From PALSA-350 sp963834445 (GTDB lineage Bacteria; Acidobacteriota; Terriglobia; Terriglobales; Acidobacteriaceae), in NCBI GenBank assembly GCA_963834445.1, contig CAWIBU010000008.1, forward strand, positions 186,001 through 250,000: DNA of 64,000 nt, written 5' to 3'. Shown here in pieces: positions 1 to 8,273 of this stretch. Within the stretch, counting starts at the first letter, position 1. Every line of letters begins with the position of its first letter. Below the pieces are notes generated by a model. That model searched no databases and was not told the DNA's origin. It saw only the letters and a list, made by a program, of their open reading frames with translations. A program made the position numbers and the translations under genes.

Positions 1-20
1 TGGATCCCGAGAGGTCGCAT

Positions 21-398
21 TTGCAGAAATACTTACTGATTGCCGCAGGTGGCGCGCTGGGCTCCATCGCACGCTACTGGGTGGGCACGGCGGTGGCGAG
101 CCGCACTGGCCCGCGATTTTTCTATGGCACGTTCGTTGTCAACATGACGGCCTGCCTGATTATCGGTTTCTCGCTCACCTGGCTGGGGCAACGCACGGGC
201 ATCAATCCAGCTTGGCGGTTCCTCATCCCGATTGGCTTCGTCGGCGCCTACAGCACCTTCTCCACGTTTGAGTTCGAGACGTTTACTTACCTGCAATCGA
301 GCGCATTCCTCCTCGCCGCTCTTTACGTCAGCCTGAGCGTTTTGCTTGGCCTGCTCGCCGTGTGGCTCGGGGTGCTGCTGGCTCGGCTCGCGCTCTAA
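21..398 (+). CDS. crcB: Fluoride ion channel CrcB/Fluc
   Basis: Small inner-membrane channel that lets fluoride leave the cell. The 125-residue product has the family's usual length and four hydrophobic segments (about 4-22, 36-55, 67-85, 97-122). The family signature GFVGAYSTFSTF is at residues 72-83, with the phenylalanine/threonine pattern that lines the pore, and Asn41 is the conserved Asn of segment two. The start is TTG; a GAGAGG ribosome-binding site 6 bases upstream supports it. A hairpin follows directly after the stop. Fluc channels work as dual-topology dimers, so one gene can suffice. Any fluoride riboswitch would lie before the window and cannot be seen. Confidence 0.93.
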   Translation: MQKYLLIAAGGALGSIARYWVGTAVASRTGPRFFYGTFVVNMTACLIIGFSLTWLGQRTGINPAWRFLIPIGFVGAYSTFSTFEFETFTYLQSSAFLLAALYVSLSVLLGLLAVWLGVLLARLAL

Positions 399-442
399 TG
401 CAGTGCGTCGTTCATAACGTCGAGTATGGGGGACGCACTGCA
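399..442 (+). terminator. Hairpin directly after crcB
   Basis: An 11-bp perfect inverted repeat (TGCAGTGCGTC at 399-409, its complement at 432-442) with a 22-base loop begins right after the crcB stop codon. There is no T-tract, so it is either a weak terminator or an mRNA-protecting hairpin. Confidence 0.4.
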
Positions 443-770
443 CGAGGAGCCGAATCGCCTGGTGGCAAGTTAAGGGAGGAATGAACGCGGAGAGCGCTTG
501 CTTTTAAGCCGTCCCTCAAGCAAATCTTTAAGCCCGTCCCCCAAACAAATTTGTTCATCCCGACCGTAGCGTACCCGAAGTCCTGTTTCGCCATGTCAGA
601 CAGATCCACGTGTGCGGCTTTCATTAAGGAAAGCCGCATGAAGTTCGCCTGCGCCATCAACTTCGACAGGAATTCGGGGGAGCGAAGTGGAGGGATCTGC
701 GGTGCGCCTTTCCCTCAAACCAAGGCCCCACGAGTGAGCTCGCAAACCCCGCCGTTTGTTCATTGGGAGT
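443..770. repeat. Intergenic repeat unit (single copy of the 7.7-8.4 kb tandem family)
   Basis: This non-coding stretch matches, nearly base for base, the units found in tandem at 7728-8425. Order: an aggagc...ggcaagttaagggagg segment, a caaatttgttcatcccgaccg segment, the structured element at 573-679, then gaagtggagggatctgcggt, and a last segment ending in ttgttcatt. A minus-strand reading frame runs through it only because the repeat happens to stay open. It fills the gap between two convergent genes. Confidence 0.85.
573..679. repeat. Structured 107-nt element, copy 1
   Basis: Outer arms at 574-586 and 666-678 pair over 13 bp with one mismatch (G at 580 where copies 2 and 3 have T). An inner hairpin with stem TGCGGCTTTC and a 6-base loop lies between them. 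The element interrupts the 'gaccg(a/t)agcg / agcgaagtgg' segment of the surrounding repeat, which is continuous in the copy at 37593. Confidence 0.75.
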
Positions 771-778
771 GCAGCGCA

Positions 779-1363
779 TCACTCAACCTCAAACGACCGG
801 TTCCAGGTAGAGATCACGCGTGTCTCCCGCTCGAAGCCCAGCGTGCTGACCGAGCCTGTTCCCAGCGCCAGCAGGCTGCCCGCGCGCGGCGGCAACCCCA
901 GCCAGGTCGCGGCCAAAATTCTGAGCACATGGGCGTGGGCAAACAACGCGACCTCGCCTCCGCACTGGATGGCTCGATCAATCACCTTTTGCGTGCGCGC
1001 CGCTACCTGCTCAACCGTCTCACCCTGAGGAACGGGTGAGTTCCAGATCGACCAGTCGGGTTGCTCTTTGCGAATGTCGGCGGTGGTGCGTCCTTCAAAA
1101 ACGCCGTAGTTCCACTCGCGCAGGTTCTCATCCACTTGCGCAACTGCGGAGTAGCCCGCAACCCGGCAGGTTTCCCGGGCTCGCTGCAGCGGGCTGGTCA
1201 ATACCAGGCTAAAGGCGCGATGCGCCAGGTAGTCCCTGATTTTTTCTGCTCGCTCTTCTCCGCGCGCGGTCAAGGGAATGTCGGTTCTGCTGGTGTGGGC
1301 CCCGGAGAGGCTCCACTCGGTTTCTCCGTGGCGGATCAACCACAGTTGCAATTGTTCACTCAA
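779..1363 (-). CDS. Histidine phosphatase family protein (phosphoglycerate mutase-like)
   Basis: Branch of the histidine phosphatase superfamily, forming a phospho-histidine intermediate on small phosphorylated substrates. The 194-residue protein has the RHGE motif at residues 11-14 (catalytic His12), an arginine pair at 61/63 in SPLQRAR, and the second active-site histidine around 143 in FAHAHVLR. The start is TTG and overlaps the stop of the upstream TolC-type gene by 8 bases, so it is the last gene of the copper operon by position. The substrate cannot be told; similar proteins include cobalamin and general sugar-phosphate phosphatases. A link to copper is by position only. Confidence 0.85.
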   Translation of the reverse strand: MSEQLQLWLIRHGETEWSLSGAHTSRTDIPLTARGEERAEKIRDYLAHRAFSLVLTSPLQRARETCRVAGYSAVAQVDENLREWNYGVFEGRTTADIRKEQPDWSIWNSPVPQGETVEQVAARTQKVIDRAIQCGGEVALFAHAHVLRILAATWLGLPPRAGSLLALGTGSVSTLGFERETRVISTWNRSFEVE

Positions 1364-2690
1364 GCTGGTTCCCTTTCATGCCGGTGGGGTCGAGGCCCCC
1401 CTGCAGGGTAAAGTTTTCAAGCGCGATCGCGTTTTGCCAAACGCGATCGAGGGAGTCGATGTAACGCACCTCAAGCTCAAACAGCGTGCGCTGCGAAACG
1501 ATGACCTGAGGATACGCCTGGGCCATGTTCTGGTATTTTTCCAGATAAAGCGCGTAAGCGCGACGGGCCCGCGGCAACAAAGTAGTGTGGTAGCGCTCCG
1601 CCTCCACCTGGGCGGAGAGATAGTTTTCCAGCAACACCTCTGCCTGGCGGCGCAAAGAAAGCTGGGTGCGTGTCACCTCCTGCCGGGCATGATCGAGTTC
1701 CGCTTCGGCGGCCGCAACGTTGCCCTGGTTGCGATTCCATAGCGGCAGCTCAATGCCGGCGCTGGCAAAACTCTGTGCCCCGGTCTTTTTACCGGGCGCT
1801 TCGCTCAGGGCCTCCCGGTTGTCTTGTTCACCGGCCTTCAATTGCAGATCGGGAATCATCTCGCGGCGCGCATCTTTGAGCCTCGCTTCGGCAACCACTA
1901 CCTGCTGCCTGGCCTCTTTCACGGTTGGACTCTGTTCCACGATGGTATCGACGATGCGCGCGGCGTCGATGGCCGGCGGGGAGTCGAAGCTGGCGTCGAG
2001 GTAAGCGACTGGCTGGGCAGGACTGCCGGCAAACGACGCCAGCCCCTTGAACTTCTGCAGAAACATTCGCTGGGCAACGGTGTAGTCAATCTGCGCCTGC
2101 TCGGCTTCGACCTCGGCTTGCAGCAGATCGGGCGCATCCGCCTGGCCTACATTCGCCAGACGGTGCGCCGTCGTGACCGCATCCGTCGCCAGGCCCAGTA
2201 GCCGGCCGCGCACCTCGACTGTCTGCTGCGCGCTGAGCGTGTTGTAAAACATCTGCGTTACATCGTTGTGAACGCGCACTTGCTGAGCCTGGGCGGCAAT
2301 GACGCCAGACTGCTTCTGTTGCTCATAGATGTTGCGGCGCAGGCCGAGTTTGCCGCCGAGCACGATGGTTTGAGCAGCATAGCCGCCTTGCTCGCCACCA
2401 CCATAAGAGCCGCCGCGAATCTGCTCGCCCTCGTAGCCAACGCTGGGGTTGGGATAGAGGGCAGCCTGGCGTGCCTGCCCCTCCGAGCGGCGCACGACGT
2501 CCGCGGCTTGTTGCAGAGTCGGATTATTGCGATCGGCCAGAGCAAGAAAATACTCCAGCTTGAGCGGGGTGCGTGCCACGATCTGCTGCAGCAGCTCCGG
2601 CGATGTCGCCGGCGGATCGGTCGTAGCCTGTGCGCCGACGGACGCTGCGCTGAGCCACAGCAGGATCACAAACTGGGTGAGGGTTCGCAT
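1356..2690 (-). CDS. TolC-family outer-membrane efflux protein (CzcC/CusC-like)
   Basis: Trimeric outer-membrane channel of the TolC family, normally paired with a periplasmic adaptor and an RND or other pump. The start is the ATG after GGAGAAG (444 residues); a longer frame would run back to 2723. An N-terminal signal peptide ends near SVGAQA, followed by two long helical repeats rich in Ala/Gln/Glu (about 50-220 and 250-430), as expected for the coiled-coil barrel. It lies 13 bases after the multicopper oxidase and overlaps the phosphatase. No adaptor or pump gene is adjacent, which is unusual. Copper or other heavy-metal export is inferred from its neighbours. Confidence 0.85.
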   Translation of the reverse strand: MRTLTQFVILLWLSAASVGAQATTDPPATSPELLQQIVARTPLKLEYFLALADRNNPTLQQAADVVRRSEGQARQAALYPNPSVGYEGEQIRGGSYGGGEQGGYAAQTIVLGGKLGLRRNIYEQQKQSGVIAAQAQQVRVHNDVTQMFYNTLSAQQTVEVRGRLLGLATDAVTTAHRLANVGQADAPDLLQAEVEAEQAQIDYTVAQRMFLQKFKGLASFAGSPAQPVAYLDASFDSPPAIDAARIVDTIVEQSPTVKEARQQVVVAEARLKDARREMIPDLQLKAGEQDNREALSEAPGKKTGAQSFASAGIELPLWNRNQGNVAAAEAELDHARQEVTRTQLSLRRQAEVLLENYLSAQVEAERYHTTLLPRARRAYALYLEKYQNMAQAYPQVIVSQRTLFELEVRYIDSLDRVWQNAIALENFTLQGGLDPTGMKGNQLE

Positions 2691-2703
2691 GATCTTCTCC
2701 GGG

Positions 2704-4017
2704 TTACGACAGTAGCGACGCATAGGGATCGTTCGGCCTCCGTGCCTGTTTCATGCGCGCGATCACGGCTTCGTACTTATCCGGCGGCAGCACGCGCATG
2801 AAGTTCATCATGCCCATCATGTAGCCGCTCCAGCCGGGGCGCAGGCCAAAGTTTTCCGGCTTGTCGACCATGTGGTCCATGGCCATCGCCGGGCCTTCCA
2901 TGAAGGCGTCCTGCGGAAAGCCGGGCACGCTGTTCGCGTCGGCCGCGATATCGGCAGGCGCCATCGCCATCCCCGCCATGGCGCTCATTGCCTGCGGCGC
3001 TGCCAGCGGCCCGTTGGTCAGGGGCGTGCCGTCCAGGTTTGAAGACATCTGGTTCATCATGTGGTGGGGCAGGTGGCAGTGCAGCATCCAGTCGCCGGGG
3101 CGATCGGCAATCAACTCGACGTCGCGGGCCTGGGCCACGCCCACCAGCACCGTGTTACCCGGCCACCAGGCACTCGGCTGTATCCGGCCGCCTTCGGTGC
3201 CGGTGGTGTGAAAGGTGTATCCGTGCAGGTGCATGGGGTGGTGGTCCATGCCCAGGTTGACGAAGCGCAGACGCACCCGATCACCCTGGCGAACAATCAA
3301 CGGCGTGGAGGCCGGGCCGGCCTTGCCGTTGAGCACCAGCCAGTTGTATTCCATCTCTGCGGTGTTGGGCACGGTGTTGTTGGGCAGCACGGCATACTCC
3401 TGCACGTGCAGCAGAAAATCTTTATCGCAATGGGGATGATAGGGCGTGCGGGGATGCATGATAAACCCGCCCAGCATGCCCATCATTTCCTGCATGGCCA
3501 TGTGCGAGTGGTAGAAGTAGGTTCCTGCCTGGTGAATGTCAAATTCGTAAACGAAGCGGCCGCCCGGCTTCACCGGCTCCTGACTAATGCCCGGCATGCC
3601 GTCGTAGCCGACCATATCTTCGAAGCCATGCCAGTGAATGGAGCTGGGCTCGGGCAGATGGTTGTCAAAAATCACGCGCACGTGATCGCCCTGGTTGACC
3701 TGGATGGTGGGCGCGGGGGCGCTGCCGTTAAATCCCCACGCGTCGATGGTTTTGTCGGGGTGAATCTGCTGCTTGAGGACTTCGGCAATGAGATGGAAGA
3801 CCTTGGTGTTGCCGTCGAGGATATAAGGCAGGTCGCCTACGTCGGTGGTGATCACGGCATTGGCTGCGCTGGGGCGCAGGCCTGCTACCGCGGAAGTTTG
3901 CGAGGTGGGCGGCATGGGCATCGGGCCCATCTGCATCTGGGCTGCGAGGCTGCGGCTGGCGAAGAGCGCTGCGCCCGCTCCCATGGCACGCTGCAGGAAC
4001 GTACGTCGGTTATTCAT
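2704..4017 (-). CDS. Multicopper oxidase, Tat-exported, copper-resistance type
   Basis: Periplasmic laccase-like enzyme, probably oxidising Cu(I) to the less toxic Cu(II). The 437-residue protein starts at the ATG with CCGGAG upstream, which places the twin-arginine motif RRTFLQ at residues 4-9. All four copper-ligand motifs are visible: HWHG (128-131), HSH (170-172), HPMHLHG (260-266) and HCHLPHHMM (313-321). Met-rich stretches (MQMGPMPMP near 28-36; MSAMAGMAMAP and MMGMMNFM toward the C-terminus) suit copper binding. It is followed by a TolC-type channel and preceded by a Cys-rich exported protein, which supports a copper-detoxification operon. A role in manganese or phenol oxidation is possible but less likely. 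Confidence 0.92.
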   Translation of the reverse strand: MNNRRTFLQRAMGAGAALFASRSLAAQMQMGPMPMPPTSQTSAVAGLRPSAANAVITTDVGDLPYILDGNTKVFHLIAEVLKQQIHPDKTIDAWGFNGSAPAPTIQVNQGDHVRVIFDNHLPEPSSIHWHGFEDMVGYDGMPGISQEPVKPGGRFVYEFDIHQAGTYFYHSHMAMQEMMGMLGGFIMHPRTPYHPHCDKDFLLHVQEYAVLPNNTVPNTAEMEYNWLVLNGKAGPASTPLIVRQGDRVRLRFVNLGMDHHPMHLHGYTFHTTGTEGGRIQPSAWWPGNTVLVGVAQARDVELIADRPGDWMLHCHLPHHMMNQMSSNLDGTPLTNGPLAAPQAMSAMAGMAMAPADIAADANSVPGFPQDAFMEGPAMAMDHMVDKPENFGLRPGWSGYMMGMMNFMRVLPPDKYEAVIARMKQARRPNDPYASLLS

Positions 4018-4101
4018 GGTGACTCCGGGGGTATCGATTGCGAAATGATTGCGCCGGGAAAACACACGTCTCCCGCGCTGGCCACGAAGCAGGCGGGTTT
4101 G

Positions 4102-4467
4102 CTAGATGCGGAGAGGGGTGATGCGGGGCGCCGCGCCAGGACTACTTCGCAGCGGCGGATAGACGGGAGTGAACGGGACAATGCTTAGCGTCGTGAGCTG
4201 GTTGGTTCGCGCAACCAGCGAATGCTCCAGCACCACGGACTTGTTCTGGCTGCCTGCCAGCAGATCGATGGCGCAGAAACGATGGGCAGCGGAAGGGCAG
4301 GTTTGTACGGCCGCGCCTTGCGGCTTCTGCATGTCGTGGCAACCGTGGGCGGAGGCGCCTGGCAGGTTGCGCTGCACGCACTGCGCACCACAAATCGAAG
4401 ATCCTGCCTGCGTGATCAGCAGGACCAATAACAAAGCTGACAGGACGATTTGACGGTAGATAATCAC
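4102..4467 (-). CDS. Small Cys/His-containing exported protein in the copper operon
   Basis: No family recognised. The frame is open from 4566, but that part covers an intergenic hairpin repeat, so I place the start at GTG 4467 (121 residues). The N-terminus is a hydrophobic signal or anchor (residues 6-22, ending near QAGSS). It is followed by five cysteines (26, 30, 43, 57, 65), including CGAQC and HGCH, a plausible metal-binding set. The C-terminal third is Pro/Ser-rich. It precedes the multicopper oxidase by 84 bases on the same strand. A periplasmic copper-binding role is inferred from context and residues, not from homology. Confidence 0.6.
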   Translation of the reverse strand: MIIYRQIVLSALLLVLLITQAGSSICGAQCVQRNLPGASAHGCHDMQKPQGAAVQTCPSAAHRFCAIDLLAGSQNKSVVLEHSLVARTNQLTTLSIVPFTPVYPPLRSSPGAAPRITPLRI

Positions 4468-4561
4468 GACTTGTTCAGAATACGCCGTCCGCGCGCGCCG
4501 TGGCCAACGATACCAAGTAGTTAACCAGGTAACCTTCACCCCAACCACAAAGGATGGATGG

Positions 4562-4586
4562 CCCATTCAAGCGAAGCTTGAGTGGG
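4562..4586. repeat. Single REP-like hairpin
   Basis: CCCA at 4562-4565 pairs with TGGG at 4583-4586, and TCAAGC (4567-4572) pairs with GCTTGA (4576-4581) across a 3-base loop. It has the same outer stem as the paired hairpins elsewhere in the window and lies between the two small genes of the copper cluster. Close relatives are at 26081-26125 and 47095-47125. Confidence 0.65.
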
Positions 4587-4645
4587 GTATATCTATGCGG
4601 TGCAAATGTCGTTTATCCTTGGATAAACGGCGGCCACCCACTCGT

Positions 4646-4813
4646 TTAGGAAATCGGGCTCATTTGTTTCCTGTGAACCGGCAACGGTTTGCCGGGGAGC
4701 ATAACCATGGCGGCCATAGCCAGGTTGTACAACAACATGCGCTCAGCCAGAGGCATGGTCGACAACAGCAGCCCAACGATTTGTTCTCCGCGCTCGGCTA
4801 CGATGTTAATCAT
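4646..4813 (-). CDS. Very small Met-rich protein (55 aa), unrecognised
   Basis: An ATG at 4813 sits behind a strong GGGAGGG ribosome-binding site and opens a 55-codon frame ending in TAA. The protein begins MINIVAERGEQ and contains seven methionines, clustered in the middle (AERMLLYNLAMAAMVML) in an amphipathic or hydrophobic stretch, then a short basic tail. No family recognised. It is upstream of and co-oriented with the copper genes, with a REP-like hairpin between. A Met-rich small protein in this position could be a copper binder or a leader, but that is inference. The good ribosome-binding site is the main evidence that it is real. Confidence 0.5.
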   Translation of the reverse strand: MINIVAERGEQIVGLLLSTMPLAERMLLYNLAMAAMVMLPGKPLPVHRKQMSPIS

Positions 4814-4967
4814 GGGTTCCCTCCCGCCTGCTACCTAAGACCACAAGCGATAGGAAAAGTTTTCCGCATCTTTTTTCCGCGCCTGGTGTTGCGCTACGCG
4901 GCACATCTCCACAAGCGGCGGGCGGCAGTCTGGGATAATTGAGAGGCCAGCCAGCCCCCTATCTCCC

Positions 4968-6641
4968 ATGACGACATTGAAGGCAGATCAATTACAAAAG
5001 GAACCGAGACTCAGCGGCTTTGAACCGCTCTCTGTACCTCTGTTTCGCGATCTGTGGCTGGCGTCGATCGTGTCGAACCTGGGTGGCTGGATGCAGGACA
5101 CCGCGGGCACCTGGTTGATGACCGTGCTTACGCCGTCGCCCTTGCTGATTGCGCTGATGCAAACGGCAGCTGCGCTGCCGGTGTTGATCCTGGGCCTGCT
5201 GGCCGGCGCGACGGCCGACATTTTCGATCGCCGGCGGCTGCTTATTTTCTGGCAGGCGTGGATGCTGTTTGCCGTCGCCATCCTCAGCGTGCTCACCTTT
5301 TTTGACATCATCTCGCCGTGGATTCTGCTGATCCTCACCTTCCTGCTGAATATCGGCGCGGCCATGAACAGCCCGGCATGGCAGGCCATTGTGCCGGAAG
5401 TGATTCCCCGCGCCCAGCTGCCCGATGCGGTCTCGCTCAACTCCGCGGGCTTTAACCTGGCGCGCGCACTGGGGCCTGCCTTTGGCGGCTTGGCGATCGC
5501 GCTTTTTGCCCGCGCCACGACCGGCGCGGCCTCGGTGTTTCTGCTGAACTCGCTTTCGTTTGTGGGCGTGATCTGGGTGTTGTATCGCTGGCATCGCAAC
5601 CCGGTGTTCAAGAGCGCTCTGCCGGCGGAGCGCATCCGCGGCTCAGTGCGCGCGGGCATCCGCTACCTGCGCTATGCACCGATGCTGCAGGCCGCCTTTA
5701 TGCGGACCCTCTTCTTCACCGTTTTTGTCAGCGCCGTGTGGGCTCTGCTGGCCGTGGTGGCGCGGAACGACCTGCACCAGGGCGCGATGGGATACGGCAT
5801 TCTCAACGGCAGCATGGGCGCCGGCGCCGTGATCGGCGCCACCCTGCTGCCGCGCGTGCGCAGAAAACTCTCCGCGGATGCCATCATCGGCTGCGCCACC
5901 AGCGTCTTTGTCGCTACCCTCACGGTGCTTGCACTGGTTAAGTCACCGGCAATTATTATTCCCATGCTGGTTGCCGGTGGCTTTGCCTGGACCAGCGCCA
6001 TGTCCACATTGAATTTCGCAGTACAGGTTTCTGTGCCCGCGTGGGTGCAGGCGCGGGCCCTCGGCGCCTACCAGATGATCTTCGCCGCCGGCATGGCCCT
6101 GGGCGGGGTGATCTGGGGGTTCATTGCGGAGCATGTTTCCACGTCGAAGTCTTTGATGTGCGCGGCAGTGGGGCTGGCGGTGACGCTGCCCCTATCGCTC
6201 CGCTTTCATATCCTGCGCGGCGTGCAACCCGACTTCAGCCCGCATCAGTACTCGTTGCTGATACCTAAGCTGGCCTCTGACCCGGAAGACGGCGCGGGCC
6301 CGGTGCGGGTCTCGATCGACTACCACATCGACCCCCGCGACTACGCTGCGTTCGCCCAGGCGGTGCATCAACTCAGAGACGTGCGCTTGCGCGATGGCGC
6401 GATCCGCTGGGGGGTGTACCAGGATGCGGCCGATCCAGGCCACCTCAACGAGACCTTTGTGACTGAATCGTGGCTGGAGTATTTACGGCAGCGAGAGCGC
6501 TTCACCGCGCAGGATCTGCAGATTCGCGATCGCGTGTGGAGCTTCCATCGCGGCCCGGAGCCGCCCCGCATTTCACACATGTTCTATGCCAAAGAGGTCA
6601 GTGACCTTGCCAAGAAGCCGGCGCCTTTGCTGACGGAGTAA
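4968..6641 (+). CDS. MFS exporter with C-terminal soluble extension (MFS_3 / EntS-like)
   Basis: Major facilitator transporter of the MFS_3 (transmembrane secretion effector, enterobactin-exporter-like) group. 557 residues: about ten to twelve hydrophobic helices between residues 25 and 420, with the helix 2-3 loop motif GATADIFDRRR near 83-93. It opens with LFRDLWLASIVSNLGGWMQ, typical of the group. Residues about 435-545 form a soluble tail (starting PVRVSIDYHIDP) that resembles the small ferredoxin-like monooxygenase-type domain found at the end of some MFS_3 proteins. The substrate is unknown. Transcribed away from the copper genes, from a 150-base shared promoter region. Confidence 0.87.
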   Translation: MTTLKADQLQKEPRLSGFEPLSVPLFRDLWLASIVSNLGGWMQDTAGTWLMTVLTPSPLLIALMQTAAALPVLILGLLAGATADIFDRRRLLIFWQAWMLFAVAILSVLTFFDIISPWILLILTFLLNIGAAMNSPAWQAIVPEVIPRAQLPDAVSLNSAGFNLARALGPAFGGLAIALFARATTGAASVFLLNSLSFVGVIWVLYRWHRNPVFKSALPAERIRGSVRAGIRYLRYAPMLQAAFMRTLFFTVFVSAVWALLAVVARNDLHQGAMGYGILNGSMGAGAVIGATLLPRVRRKLSADAIIGCATSVFVATLTVLALVKSPAIIIPMLVAGGFAWTSAMSTLNFAVQVSVPAWVQARALGAYQMIFAAGMALGGVIWGFIAEHVSTSKSLMCAAVGLAVTLPLSLRFHILRGVQPDFSPHQYSLLIPKLASDPEDGAGPVRVSIDYHIDPRDYAAFAQAVHQLRDVRLRDGAIRWGVYQDAADPGHLNETFVTESWLEYLRQRERFTAQDLQIRDRVWSFHRGPEPPRISHMFYAKEVSDLAKKPAPLLTE

Positions 6642-6642
6642 T

Positions 6643-7605
6643 TTAGCAAGTGAGGCCGGCTTTGGTGAGCGTGCTTTTAAGCCCTTGCATGCTGATGCGG
6701 GTGGAGGCCTCTGCCGTGGGTGCGCCGCGCCAGTGGGTTTCCAGGCTCACGGCATGGTGGTAGCCATCCCTGGCCAGGGCGCGAAATTGACCGACCCAGT
6801 CAACCACTCCTGCTCCCACGGGAGCCCATTCATATTTCTTCCCAGCGGGCCGCAGCACGTCTTTCACATGGCAATGGCCGATGCGATTTTTGGGCAACAG
6901 GCGGTAGCCATCCGGGTAAGGTGTACTGCCCAGCGCGGCGGCGTTGCCGGGATCCCAATTGAGCATGAGGCTGGGGTTGGGAATCGCTTTCAGCACAGCG
7001 GCGGCTTCTTCCCCGGTCGCGGTGTTGCACGCCATCTCATTTTCCAACAGCAGGATCAGGTGATTCTTCGCGCATTTTTCCGCAGCGCCGCGTAGCTTTT
7101 CGTTGATGGCGGCGCGGTACGGCGCCTGGTTCTCCAGACGCCAAAAATCAAAGCAGCGCACGCGATCGGTTTGGAATTGCCGGGCCAGGTCGATGCAGTG
7201 ATCCAGTAACTGATCCTGTTGCTTGAAGTCGAAACCGGCGTGAAATTCGTCGCGCTTGGGGCTTTCTTTTGAAAGCGGGGCTCCGGGCCAATCGACTTTG
7301 AAAAGTGGGCTGGCGATATCGGTCACGCGCAGATTGTATTTTGCCAGCAGGCGGCGCGACTCAGCGATCTCTTTGCCGTCGAGATCGGTCACGTTCTTGC
7401 CCCACATTGAGCGAATCTCGATCCACTGCAGGCCGAAGTCCTTCGCGGCAATTTCGCAGGCCCGGCCGAAGTCGGGCGTCAGCTCGTCGTTGATGACGGC
7501 GAGGTGAAAGGGACAGGTGGTTGCGGCGTAAGTTGCTCCGCGTAACGACGCGACGGAGGCGGCGGCGGCGAGGCTTTTGAGGAAGGTGCGGCGCGAAGAT
7601 GCCAT
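6643..7605 (-). CDS. Tat-exported sugar phosphate isomerase/epimerase-like TIM-barrel protein
   Basis: Xylose-isomerase-like TIM barrel (AP endonuclease family 2 fold). The start at 7605 (320 residues) puts the Tat motif SRRTFLKS at residues 4-11, followed by an alanine-rich hydrophobic stretch ending in GATYA; a longer frame would bury it. Candidate metal-site segments are LLLENEMACN, MLNWDPGNAA and GHCHVKDVLR, and the C-terminal SLETHWRG. Exported members of this family are common in Acidobacteriota and Planctomycetes and usually act on sugars or inositols. The exact substrate cannot be told. Its stop lies one base from the convergent MFS gene. Confidence 0.85.
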   Translation of the reverse strand: MASSRRTFLKSLAAAASVASLRGATYAATTCPFHLAVINDELTPDFGRACEIAAKDFGLQWIEIRSMWGKNVTDLDGKEIAESRRLLAKYNLRVTDIASPLFKVDWPGAPLSKESPKRDEFHAGFDFKQQDQLLDHCIDLARQFQTDRVRCFDFWRLENQAPYRAAINEKLRGAAEKCAKNHLILLLENEMACNTATGEEAAAVLKAIPNPSLMLNWDPGNAAALGSTPYPDGYRLLPKNRIGHCHVKDVLRPAGKKYEWAPVGAGVVDWVGQFRALARDGYHHAVSLETHWRGAPTAEASTRISMQGLKSTLTKAGLTC

Positions 7606-7860
7606 ATCGGTCACAATAACCAGAAGCAGAGAGAGATGGCAAGTTGCTGACTCCATTCCTCACTTCCCAAATCTCCCATACCATTATCAATTCTTGAGGA
7701 CAACCGTAGCCCTACCACCCTTGTCATCCCGAGGAGCTGACTTCCCTGCAGCAAGTTAGGGGAGGAACGAACGAGCGAAGCGGTCTGCCTTTTGGCCTCG
7801 CCCCTCAAGCAAATTTGCCATCGTGTTCCCCAAACAAATTTGTCATCCCGACCGTAGCGT

Positions 7861-7967
7861 ACCCGAATTCCTGTTTCGCCATGTCAGACAGATCCACGTG
7901 TGCGGCTTTCATTAAGGAAAGCCGCATGAAGTTCGCCAGCGCCATCAACTTCAACAGGAATTCGGGG
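7861..7967. repeat. Structured 107-nt element, copy 2
   Basis: Outer stem CCCGAATTCCTGT (7862-7874) pairs perfectly with 7954-7966. The inner stem TGCGGCTTTC (7901-7910) pairs with 7917-7926 around a 6-base loop. The interior is almost identical to copies 1 and 3. Confidence 0.8.
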
Positions 7968-8166
7968 GAGCGAAGCGGAGGGATCTGCTGTGCGCCTTTC
8001 CCCCAAACCAAGGCCCCACGAGTGAGCTCCCAAATCCAGGCCCAGCCATTTTGTTCATTAGGAGCGGCTGACTCGCCAGTCGGCAAGTTAAGCATGGAAT
8101 GAACGCGGTGAGCGCTCGCTTTTAAACCCGTCCCCCCAAACAAATTTGTCATCCCGACCGAAGCGT

Positions 8167-8273
8167 ACCCGAATTCCTGTTTCGCCATGTCAGACAGATC
8201 CACGTGTGCGGCTTTCATTAAGGAAAGCCGCATGAAGTTCGCCAGCGCCATCAACTTCGACAGGAATTCGGGG
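8167..8273. repeat. Structured 107-nt element, copy 3
   Basis: Outer stem 8168-8180 pairs perfectly with 8260-8272, with the same inner hairpin as copy 2. It is inserted at the same point of the surrounding repeat. Confidence 0.8.

Noticed and set aside
1..20. Fluoride riboswitch before crcB
   Set aside because: Only 20 bases are available upstream, so it cannot be assessed.
412..660. Minus-strand frame that recurs in the 7.8-8.3 kb repeats and looks like a conserved protein
   Set aside because: It is open only because the intergenic repeat lacks stops in that frame; it spans the outer stems and inner hairpin of the structured element, with no ribosome-binding site.
7805..8254. Long minus-strand frame covering two repeat units
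   Set aside because: Same repeat effect: its two halves are nearly the same because the units are tandem copies.
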